From Sulfopaludibacter sp035606355 (GTDB lineage: Bacteria; Acidobacteriota; Terriglobia; Bryobacterales; Bryobacteraceae), in assembly GCA_035606355.1 (NCBI GenBank), contig DATNFO010000083.1:1-32074 (forward strand): 32,074 nt of DNA, given 5' to 3'. Positions within the stretch are counted from its first letter, which is position 1, and every line of letters begins with the position of its first letter. Positions 15,545 through 21,887 of this stretch are shown here, piece after piece. The position numbers were made by a program, and so were the translations under genes. The notes below the pieces were generated by a model. The model worked only from the letters and a program-made list of their open reading frames with translations, searched no databases and had not been told where the DNA came from.

Positions 15545-16384
15545 ATGGAATCCCGCCGCGAATTTCTCTTCAGTTCTCTTTCGGCGGTTGCAGCCGCCGC
15601 CGCGTGGGCCGAGCGCGCGCCCATCAAAATCGCGCATCGCGAAGGCAACATGCTGCACGTCTCCTCCCCCGGAGTCTACGAGCTTGCCGCCAGTATCGGA
15701 GGCATCTCCGGGCTGGAAGTGCAGACCGTCCGTTCCAACCTGTGGGATCGCCGTACGGCACTCAGTTACAAGCGCGAATCCATCCGCTGGAACATTCCCA
15801 CCATCTCGATGGGCGGAATCATGCCGCAAGGCGCGTCGCTCGTGAAGCCGGCTACGTCGGAGCCGCCCATCCGCAATGCCATCGTTGCGGGCGAAATTCT
15901 CGGCGCAGGCGTAGTGCTCGTACCGGCGTTCCGCGAAGATTGCCCCAAGATGGACGACGAGTCGTCCTACGGCCCCGTGGTCGAGCTGCTCCAGAAACTC
16001 TCGCCCGTGGCGGCGGACGCAGGCATTGTTCTGGGCCTCGAACTCTCCCTCAGCCTGGACGAACATCGCAAATTCTTCGCCCTCATCGATCGTCCCAATG
16101 TGCGCATCTATTGGGACGCCACCGGCGTGGACAGCATGCATCACCCCACCGAGGGTTTAAAAGGCATTGAGACGCTTGGCGATCTCATCTGCCAGCAGCA
16201 CCTCAAGAACGGCAGCAAACTGATGGAAGAGCCTTACCTGATCGATTGGACGAAAGCGCTGCCCGCCATTAAGGCGAGCGGCTATCAGGGCTGGCTCGCC
16301 TTCGAGACGCCGCACGCGACGCCGGAAGCATGTGTCGAGCAGACGCGCCGCAATCTGGCGTTTGTGAGAAAGTACCTGGGGTGA
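15545..16384 (+). CDS. Tat-exported sugar phosphate isomerase/epimerase-like TIM-barrel protein (paralogue)
   Basis: The protein has 279 residues. M-E-S-R-R-E-F-L-F-S-S-L-S-A-V-A is a twin-arginine signal. The TIM-barrel motifs match the protein at 9256-10173 in order: L-G-L-E-L-S-L-S-L, I-Y-W-D-A-T-G-V-D, Q-Q-H-L-K-N-G and G-W-L-A-F-E-T-P-H. This copy lacks a ~15-residue insertion (L-E-N-R-H-L-L-D-H-H) present after the H-L-K-N-G of the other. The DNA over C-P-K-M-D-D-E-S-S-Y is nearly identical between the two genes although the rest has diverged. It is transcribed from the operator region O1, divergently from the cytochrome-c/DUF1549 operon. The reaction is unknown; export of this normally cytosolic fold suggests it acts on an unphosphorylated, extracytoplasmic sugar. 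Confidence 0.8.
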   Translation: MESRREFLFSSLSAVAAAAAWAERAPIKIAHREGNMLHVSSPGVYELAASIGGISGLEVQTVRSNLWDRRTALSYKRESIRWNIPTISMGGIMPQGASLVKPATSEPPIRNAIVAGEILGAGVVLVPAFREDCPKMDDESSYGPVVELLQKLSPVAADAGIVLGLELSLSLDEHRKFFALIDRPNVRIYWDATGVDSMHHPTEGLKGIETLGDLICQQHLKNGSKLMEEPYLIDWTKALPAIKASGYQGWLAFETPHATPEACVEQTRRNLAFVRKYLG

Positions 16385-17098
16385 TCACTCGCCGCCGGCG
16401 GCCTTGAACACCACCACGGCGCCCGTGGCCTGGAGCGTTCCCGTCCATGTCACGCCGGCGGTTACGCCCTTCTGCGCTGCGGGAAAGAACCGGTCCAGCG
16501 CCGCGAAGCTGTACTTGGCGCTCGTTGGAGTCAGGTAGGAATCTTCAATCTTGAACCCCTGCCCGGCGGTGTAGGCGCCGCCGTTGGCTGTCACGATTCC
16601 CATCAGCGCCACCGATCCAGCCGGCGCATCGAACGGCCCGGAGGTCCACGCCCCCGGAAGCGCTCCTTGCGGCCCGGCCGCTTCCGCCGCCAGCGGCGCC
16701 GCCGTATCGGCTCCGCTGAATTCCATCACCACCATGGCGGGGTAGATCATCGTGGCCCGCCCGGTGGCCGCCGGATGTATGCTCACCACGTTATAACCTT
16801 CCCCCTTCACGTTGCGCGCGTAGAACCACTGCCCATACCACGTGCCTTTGTTGGGAGTCGCGGGCGTAAACGTATCGCCCGCCGAATCCGTCACCGATCC
16901 CACGGGCTGTGCGCCCGAGTAAGTCGCCGTCCAGACCGCGATCAGGTTGCCGGCGCTGGAGCTAAATCCATTGGCGGCTAGCGTCGTCACCTCCGCTCCC
17001 GTCAGTTCCTTGGCGATCTTGTGAGCCACCAGCGTAACGGCCGCGTCTAAATGCAACTGCGAAAGCAGCGCGAGAGCCAGCATTCCGAATGCGCGCAT
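16385..17098 (-). CDS. Secreted protein of unknown function
   Basis: The protein has 237 residues. A signal peptide (M-R-A-F-G-M-L-A-L-A-L-L-S-Q-L-H-L-D-A-A) is followed by a beta-rich, Gly/Ala/Thr-rich region with S-S-S-A-G-N-L-I-A-V-W, S-V-T-D-S-A-G-D-T-F, M-V-V-M-E-F-S-G-A-D and a terminal G-A-V-V-V-F-K. This pattern recurs in secreted beta-sandwich modules of acidobacteria, some attached to larger surface proteins, but I know no assigned function. AGGAGG lies seven bases before the ATG. The stop codon directly abuts that of the convergent isomerase; TGATCA holds both. The promoter region is shared with the divergent beta-propeller gene. Confidence 0.65.
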   Translation of the reverse strand: MRAFGMLALALLSQLHLDAAVTLVAHKIAKELTGAEVTTLAANGFSSSAGNLIAVWTATYSGAQPVGSVTDSAGDTFTPATPNKGTWYGQWFYARNVKGEGYNVVSIHPAATGRATMIYPAMVVMEFSGADTAAPLAAEAAGPQGALPGAWTSGPFDAPAGSVALMGIVTANGGAYTAGQGFKIEDSYLTPTSAKYSFAALDRFFPAAQKGVTAGVTWTGTLQATGAVVVFKAAGGE

Positions 17099-17217
17099 GT
17101 GAATTCCTCCTCTTCCTGCAAAACTACAATACCTTCAGGCAATCGAACCTTTTTGTCAAGTCTACAAGTTTGGGCTTGACTTTTGCCTCCGAAATATGAC
17201 TTTCTGGAACGTAGCAA

Positions 17218-17253
17218 GGAGAAATAATGCAATCCATTTTGCGTATTACGCAA
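17218..17253. promoter_or_regulatory. Tandem operator O2 overlapping the start of the beta-propeller gene
   Basis: TTGCGTATTACGCAA at 17239-17253 is the exact reverse complement of the O1 palindrome. The half-box ATAATGCAA at 17224-17232 belongs to a second 15-bp position centred 21 bp upstream. The half-box contains the ATG start (17227-17229) and the palindrome lies in codons 5-9, so a bound regulator would block transcription just after initiation. Confidence 0.75.
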
Positions 17254-18165
17254 CGCGCGCTTCCCGGTGCGCTCCTATCGCTAGTCCTCGTTCAGGGCTT
17301 GGCCATCGCCCAGACTGGATACAAGGTCCTCGGTTGGGACAAAAATCATATCGCCATTGTCGATCCCGACGGCAAAGTCGAATGGGAATTTCCCGTCCAG
17401 GCCAATTCGATGCACGATATCCAACTGCTGCCGAACGGGAACATCCTGTTCCACAATGGCGTCACCGTGCAGGAGGTCAATCGCGACAAGCAGATCGTGT
17501 GGGAATACGTTTCCAAACCCAAGGAGGGCTATACGGGACGGGTGACGGTGCACTCGTTCGAACGCCTTCCGAATGGCCTCACCATGATCGCCGAGAGCGG
17601 CAATCAGCGCCTCATCGAAGTCGATAAGAGCGGCCGCATCGTGCACGAAATTCCGCTGACCGTGGACAAGCCCAGCCCCGGAAGCGATACGCGGCTGGTG
17701 CGCAGTGTGCCCGGAGGCGGCTACCTGGTAGCGCATGAAGCGGACGGCAAAGTCCGCGAGTACGACCGCAACGGCAAAGTCATTTGGGAGTACAAGATGG
17801 ATCTGAACGGACAACCGGCTTCGCCAGGCCTTACCGGACACGGCGTCAACGTCTTCTCCGCGAAGCGGCTGCCCAACGGAGACACCCTGATCGGCGGAGG
17901 CAACAATAACCGGGTTATCGAAGTCAATCCCAAGGGCGAGATCGTCTGGAGCGTCAGTTCCAAAGATCTGCCCGGGATTACACTGGCATGGATCACCACA
18001 ATCGATCCCCTCCCGAACGGCGACATCATTTTCGGGAACTCGCATGCCGGACCGGATAACCCGCAGTTGATCGAAGTTACTCGCGACAAGAAAGTCGTCT
18101 GGACGTTCAAAAACTGGGATACCTTCGGAAATACATTAGTCGCCACTAAGGTGATTCGCAAGTAA
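17227..18165 (+). CDS. Secreted beta-propeller protein (PQQ-like/NHL-like repeats)
   Basis: The protein has 312 residues. A signal peptide covers about 1-29 (to L-A-I-A-Q). Repeated blades follow, each pairing a hydrophobic strand with L-P-N-G-x and a K-x-V-W-E/T-F strand: I-V-D-P-D-G-K-V-E-W-E-F, L-L-P-N-G-N-I-L, R-D-K-Q-I-V-W-E-Y, R-N-G-K-V-I-W-E-Y, P-K-G-E-I-V-W-S-V and R-D-K-K-V-V-W-T-F. This is the layout of PQQ-like and arylsulfotransferase-related propellers, but no catalytic residues can be assigned. AAGGAG is well placed before the ATG. The operator sits inside the first codons. The 3' end forms a perfect inverted repeat with the convergent GlcG-like gene. A binding or scaffold role in the periplasm is an inference. 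Confidence 0.75.
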   Translation: MQSILRITQRALPGALLSLVLVQGLAIAQTGYKVLGWDKNHIAIVDPDGKVEWEFPVQANSMHDIQLLPNGNILFHNGVTVQEVNRDKQIVWEYVSKPKEGYTGRVTVHSFERLPNGLTMIAESGNQRLIEVDKSGRIVHEIPLTVDKPSPGSDTRLVRSVPGGGYLVAHEADGKVREYDRNGKVIWEYKMDLNGQPASPGLTGHGVNVFSAKRLPNGDTLIGGGNNNRVIEVNPKGEIVWSVSSKDLPGITLAWITTIDPLPNGDIIFGNSHAGPDNPQLIEVTRDKKVVWTFKNWDTFGNTLVATKVIRK

Positions 18166-18181
18166 GCGCGAACTTACTTGC
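18158..18181. terminator. Inverted repeat spanning both convergent stop codons
   Basis: GCAAGTAAG at 18158-18166 and CTTACTTGC at 18173-18181 pair perfectly around a 6-base loop. Both TAA stops lie in the stem. There is no T-run, so a strong intrinsic terminator is doubtful; it could act as a weak bidirectional one. Confidence 0.4.
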
Positions 18182-18647
18182 CCAGCGCCGGCAGCCCGGC
18201 CCGTGCGATCTGGCCGTCCTCTTCCGAACTGCCGCCGCTGACCCCGATAGCGCCGAGTAACTGATCGCCGGAAAAGATGGGCTCTCCGCCTTCGAGCGGC
18301 ATGGAATTGAGCAGCGCGAGCGCCGGCGTGCCTCCGCTCGAGATCCGGTCCTCGAAGGCTTTGCTCGGCCGCTTGTAATACACTGCCGTGCGGGCCTTGG
18401 CGATGGCGACATCGATGGAGCCGATCTGCGTGCTGTCCAGGCGTTCGAGATAGATCAGGTGTCCGCCATCGTCTAGGATTGCGATCACCACGGGTATCTT
18501 CTGTTTAGCGGCTTGCGCGGCTGCGGCGGCGGCGATTTTCTTCGCGCCCTCCAGCGTCAGGGTCTTGCGTTCGGCGATCTGCGCCGCGCCGGAAGTAACT
18601 ACCATCGCTCCGAGAGTAAGTACGGCTGCAAGTTCAGTCAATAGCAT
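18174..18647 (-). CDS. GlcG/HbpS-like haem-binding family protein (DUF336)
   Basis: The protein has 157 residues. A signal peptide (about 1-22, M-L-L-T-E-L-A-A-V-L-T-L-G-A-M-V-V-T-S-G-A-A) is followed by family hallmarks: L-T-L-E-G-A-K-K-I-A-A-A-A-A, V-V-I-A-I-L-D-D-G-G-H-L-I-Y-L-E-R-L-D, A-I-A-K-A-R-T-A-V, G-G-E-P-I-F-S-G-D-Q-L-L-G-A-I-G-V-S-G-G and E-E-D. The family includes GlcG of glycolate loci and the haem-binding HbpS; many members are found beside oxidation genes without a proven function. This one is predicted to be exported, which fits a periplasmic redox setting with the cytochrome-c protein nearby. It lies between the propeller and the IclR regulator. No operator of the local type precedes it. 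Confidence 0.82.
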   Translation of the reverse strand: MLLTELAAVLTLGAMVVTSGAAQIAERKTLTLEGAKKIAAAAAAQAAKQKIPVVIAILDDGGHLIYLERLDSTQIGSIDVAIAKARTAVYYKRPSKAFEDRISSGGTPALALLNSMPLEGGEPIFSGDQLLGAIGVSGGSSEEDGQIARAGLPALGK

Positions 18648-18744
18648 GTATCAAAGCCTATCACCGGCGACGCCTCCGCCGCGGAAAATGTTGGCGACTT
18701 GCGACCGTTTCCGTAATTACAAAGAGAAACGAAGCTTGTAACGT

Positions 18745-19545
18745 ATGACACGGGCCCCGAAACGTCCTCTCCAAGAAACGCCTTCGATTCAAAGTCTCGA
18801 TCGCGGTCTGATCATCCTTGACGCCGTAGCTAAATCGGCGCAGCCAGTGTCTCTGGCGGACTTGACCGAGTTACTTCAAATTGACCGCAGCAGTGTCTTC
18901 CGCCTCGCCAATACGCTCAAGCGCCGCGGCTTTCTGACGATCTCCAGCCGCGGCAAGGACTATATACTCGGGCCCTCCATCTGGCGTCTCTCCAGGCAAT
19001 ACGACTGGAGCAGCGTACTCATTACCATCAGCCATGAGTATCTGAAGAAACTCGCCGCTACCACGAACGAAACCGCGCACCTCGCCGTCCGCGAAGGCAA
19101 ACACGCGCTGTTTATCGACCACGCGACCGCCACCCATGTGATCGTCGTCGCCGGGCAGACGGGGGAATCCGTTCCCCTTTATTGCACCGCGCACGGGAAA
19201 GCCCTGCTTGCCGATTGCCGCCCATCGGACATGAAGGGAATCTTCGGATCTCGCGCGCTGCAGTCGTACACGCCGCGGACCATCACTTCCTTTGAAGAGC
19301 TTGCGAAATGCTGTATGGAAATCAAACGCTTGGGCTACGCAACCGACGAAGCTGAATATCAGGAAGGCATGCGGTGCGTAGCGGCAGCCGTTCGCGACAA
19401 GGACGGCGCGGTAATCGCGTCCATTGGCATCTCGGCGCCCATGATCCGCTTCCCCCGGGAGCGCTTTGCCACCACTGCCCGCCAGGTGCTCGTAGTCGCG
19501 GATGCCATCAGGAAGGCGATCGCCACCCGGACCGGTGACGACTAA
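18745..19545 (+). CDS. IclR-family transcriptional regulator
   Basis: The protein has 266 residues. A winged helix-turn-helix (about 14-80) has the IclR pattern S-I-Q-S-L-D-R-G-L-I-I-L-D-A-V, V-S-L-A-D-L-T-E-L-L, D-R-S-S-V-F-R-L-A-N-T-L-K-R-R-G-F-L and Y-I-L-G-P-S. The effector domain (about 90-260) has the usual V-P-L-Y-C-T-A-H-G-K-A-L-L-A, T-P-R-T-I-T-S, G-Y-A-T-D-E-A-E-Y-Q-E-G-M-R-C-V-A-A-A-V-R-D and A-S-I-G-I-S-A-P. Family members bind a small organic acid or sugar derivative and often sit as dimer pairs on tandem palindromes. It is the only complete specific regulator in the locus and the natural candidate for the TTGCGTAWTACGCAA boxes. Whether it represses or activates is not visible, though operator positions downstream of promoters favour repression. 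Confidence 0.9.
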   Translation: MTRAPKRPLQETPSIQSLDRGLIILDAVAKSAQPVSLADLTELLQIDRSSVFRLANTLKRRGFLTISSRGKDYILGPSIWRLSRQYDWSSVLITISHEYLKKLAATTNETAHLAVREGKHALFIDHATATHVIVVAGQTGESVPLYCTAHGKALLADCRPSDMKGIFGSRALQSYTPRTITSFEELAKCCMEIKRLGYATDEAEYQEGMRCVAAAVRDKDGAVIASIGISAPMIRFPRERFATTARQVLVVADAIRKAIATRTGDD

Positions 19546-19583
19546 GTCCGCGCCGTCGCGAAAGTCGTTCTCTGCGGACGCCG

Positions 19584-20504
19584 CTAGTTCGCTCGTACGG
19601 CGAAGTGCTGGCGGTCTACGGTATCGATCCCGTGACTGCTGTCGCGCGATACGCCGATAATCAGCATCTCCAGCGGCTCGCTGCCCGTGTTTTCCACGGA
19701 GTGCATCTCTCCCAGTTGCAGCGGAAGCGCGTCGCCTTCCCGCACGGTTGCCGATTCCATTCCGGCCGTCTGCGACGATACGGTGAATTTACCCTGCCCT
19801 TTCACGACATAGAACACCTCGCCCACTTCACGGTGCAGGTGCGGTCCAAGAGAAGCGCCTGGCGGCAACACGATCTGGTCCAGGTACGCCCAAGGCGTGA
19901 GGAATACACTCGGGTTCAGCACGCGCCGGTACTGTGCCACACCCTTTCCGCCATCCATGGCTTCGACGGGCTGCAACAAGGCCCGATCGAAGCGTGAGCT
20001 CATGAACACGGGGATCGGGTCCAGTGGCACGCCGATTCGCGCATCCTCCAGGTTGTACGCGTCGGACGCGCCTTTCACCGAAGTGACCTGGATGTTGAGC
20101 CACTGAACCGGTTTGTCCGTCGCATTGTAAATTGCGTGCGAATGCCCCATCCGGCAGATCGCTCCCGCGGGCCCTTTCAACACGCTGGTGCGGCCGTCGA
20201 TGGTAAACTGCGCTTCGCCATCTAAGATGATGAACATCTCCTCGCAGGTGTTATGAAAGTGAGCCCCTACTCCGCTCTTCGGCTCCAACACAGCCCGATG
20301 AAGCAGGGAAAAATTGGTTTCCGTAGAATGCGAGTCCAACAGGATCATCCCCGTCAGTTGCCCCGCACCTCCATGCACCGCCTTCTGTGGACGAAATTGC
20401 GAAGGATCCGCGTGCGCCATCCGCTGGAGAAGTCCCTGTCGCGCCGCAAGCGGAATCGCCAGCAGCGCCGCCGTTTGCCAGATTCGCTTTGCTAGTGAAC
20501 TCAT
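19584..20504 (-). CDS. Bicupin protein with predicted signal peptide
   Basis: The protein has 306 residues and two cupin domains. The first (about 60-150) has H-F-H-N-T-C-E-E-M-F-I-I-L-D-G-E-A and G-H-S-H-A-I-Y-N. The second (about 205-290) has G-P-H-L-H-R-E-V-G-E-V-F-Y-V-V-K-G-Q-G and G-E-M-H-S-V-E-N. Both keep the His/Glu/His metal-binding set of H-x-H-x-E-x-F plus a downstream His. The N-terminus (K-R-I-W-Q-T-A-A-L-L-A-I-P-L-A-A-R) looks like an export signal or anchor. Bicupins include dioxygenases, decarboxylases and sugar isomerases, so the reaction stays open. It is divergent from the DUF362-transketolase pair and shares the operator region O3 with it. Confidence 0.8.
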   Translation of the reverse strand: MSSLAKRIWQTAALLAIPLAARQGLLQRMAHADPSQFRPQKAVHGGAGQLTGMILLDSHSTETNFSLLHRAVLEPKSGVGAHFHNTCEEMFIILDGEAQFTIDGRTSVLKGPAGAICRMGHSHAIYNATDKPVQWLNIQVTSVKGASDAYNLEDARIGVPLDPIPVFMSSRFDRALLQPVEAMDGGKGVAQYRRVLNPSVFLTPWAYLDQIVLPPGASLGPHLHREVGEVFYVVKGQGKFTVSSQTAGMESATVREGDALPLQLGEMHSVENTGSEPLEMLIIGVSRDSSHGIDTVDRQHFAVRAN

Positions 20505-20517
20505 ACGCTCTCCTGTC

Positions 20518-20587
20518 TTGACTTGCCGCTCTAGGCTTTGATAGCATGGGCCGATTCATAATGCAATAGCGATTGCGTATTACGCAC
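20518..20587 (+). promoter_or_regulatory. Promoter and tandem operator O3 ahead of the DUF362-transketolase pair
   Basis: A TTGACT (20518-20523) and TAGCAT (20542-20547), separated by 18 bp, form a plausible sigma-70 promoter. Downstream lies TTGCGTATTACGCAC at 20573-20587, 14 of 15 bases identical to O2. The half-box ATAATGCAA at 20558-20566 is at the same 6-bp spacing and 21-bp centre distance as in O2. The operator is just past the expected transcription start, the position of a repressor roadblock. It may also affect the divergent bicupin gene. Confidence 0.72.
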
Positions 20588-20603
20588 AAACGGGGGGCGA
20601 GTC

Positions 20604-21887
20604 ATGGCGATAAAAACGACTGTGGGGGTCGCGCACAGCGCCGCGGATCTCGGCAAGCCTGCCGAGTACACACGGGAGCATCTGGATGCAGTCAAGGGGA
20701 TGATCCGCGACATCGCCGATCAGACAATGGGCGGCATGCGGAATATCGTCAAACCCGGCGATAAAGTCCTTATCAAGATCAACACGGTGATCCCGGTGCC
20801 CGCCAACGCGGGTTTTACCACCGATCCGCGCATGTTGGAAGCTCTCGTCGAACTGGTGCAGGAACAGCGCCCGTCGCGCGTGCAGATCGGCGAGCGCTGC
20901 GCCCTCGGCGGCGACACGCTCAAGGCCATGCGCGAGTGCGGCATCGAAGAAGTCGCTCTACGCACGGGCGCGGAGTTGTGTCCGTTCGATCACGTGCCGT
21001 TCGATATGTATACCATCGATCGGCCCGTGAGCTTCAATGAATTCCCGGTGCCTCGTCCGGTGCGTGACGCGGACGTCTACATCGGGTTGCCAAAGATGAA
21101 GGTGCACGTGCACACCATCTTCACGGGCGCCATGAAGCTCCAGTTCGGCAACCTGCCCGACTACGACTGGATGGTCCGCTGCCATCGCGACGACATCTTC
21201 CAGAAGATCGTCAATCTCACGCGCGCAGCCAATCCCAAGTGGTTCGTCATGGACTCCCTGTACGCCTGCCAGGGCAACGGCCCGTTCAGCGCGTATAGCG
21301 ACGATCTGATCAAGGACTTCAACACCATCTGCGGCGGTCCGGACCCGGTGGCTGTTGACACGGTTTGCGAAGCGCTGATGGATTGGGACGAACCCGGAAC
21401 CAACGTGCCTTCCACTGTGTTGGGCGCCGCCGAAGGATTGGGCACGAATCTTCTCGACGAGATCGAAATCGCCGGGGCTCCTCTCGCCTCCGTCAAACGC
21501 CGTTTCCGCCGCGCCAACACCACCTTGCAGGGCGTCTTCCCCAACGTCAACCTCATCATGGGGTCCACCTGCGAGGCCGGCTGCAAAGCCATCTTGCGCA
21601 TGCAACTGGATCAACTCAAGGCTGATGGCACACTCTCCCGTCTCAAACGGCCGCTGTACGTTTTCACCGGATTGCAGTTCGAAGAAAAATTCACCGACCT
21701 CGATGGCGACGTGATCGTCGTCGGCGATTGCGCCAAACCCGCGCTGGATCGCTTCCCCGGTGCGCAGTATTGGGGCAGCTCGGAACGCTTCCCGAATTGC
21801 ACCCCGATTTGGGCCAATATGCCAGACCTTGGAATCGCGAACTATGTACGCCAACTCGTAGAGGTCGGAACGGCTGCCAACGAATGA
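20604..21887 (+). CDS. DUF362 domain protein
   Basis: The protein has 427 residues and no signal peptide. DUF362 features are visible: V-K-P-G-D-K-V-L-I-K-I-N (about 50-61), T-D-P-R-M-L-E-A-L-V-E-L-V, D-V-Y-I-G-L-P-K-M-K-V-H-V-H-T-I-F-T-G-A-M-K (about 154-175), F-V-M-D-S-L-Y-A-C-Q-G-N-G-P and D-P-V-A-V-D-T-V-C-E. Family members often carry an added ferredoxin domain; this one has none, though it has several cysteines in its C-terminal half (S-T-C-E-A-G-C-K-A). The DUF362 reaction is unknown to me. An ATGA overlap with the next gene implies coupled translation, so it is likely to act with the transketolase. Expression starts behind promoter and operator O3. Confidence 0.82.
   Translation: MAIKTTVGVAHSAADLGKPAEYTREHLDAVKGMIRDIADQTMGGMRNIVKPGDKVLIKINTVIPVPANAGFTTDPRMLEALVELVQEQRPSRVQIGERCALGGDTLKAMRECGIEEVALRTGAELCPFDHVPFDMYTIDRPVSFNEFPVPRPVRDADVYIGLPKMKVHVHTIFTGAMKLQFGNLPDYDWMVRCHRDDIFQKIVNLTRAANPKWFVMDSLYACQGNGPFSAYSDDLIKDFNTICGGPDPVAVDTVCEALMDWDEPGTNVPSTVLGAAEGLGTNLLDEIEIAGAPLASVKRRFRRANTTLQGVFPNVNLIMGSTCEAGCKAILRMQLDQLKADGTLSRLKRPLYVFTGLQFEEKFTDLDGDVIVVGDCAKPALDRFPGAQYWGSSERFPNCTPIWANMPDLGIANYVRQLVEVGTAANE

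Noticed and set aside
15389..16144. A 252-codon upstream extension of the cytochrome-c/DUF1549 gene
   Set aside because: It runs antisense through the divergent isomerase and operator O1, has no family features, and the TTG at 15388 has a strong ribosome-binding site directly followed by a signal peptide.
18709..18723. TTCCGTAATTACAAA before the IclR gene as a possible autoregulatory box
   Set aside because: It matches the operator at only 10 of 15 positions, has lost one palindrome arm, and I see no partner box 21 bp away.
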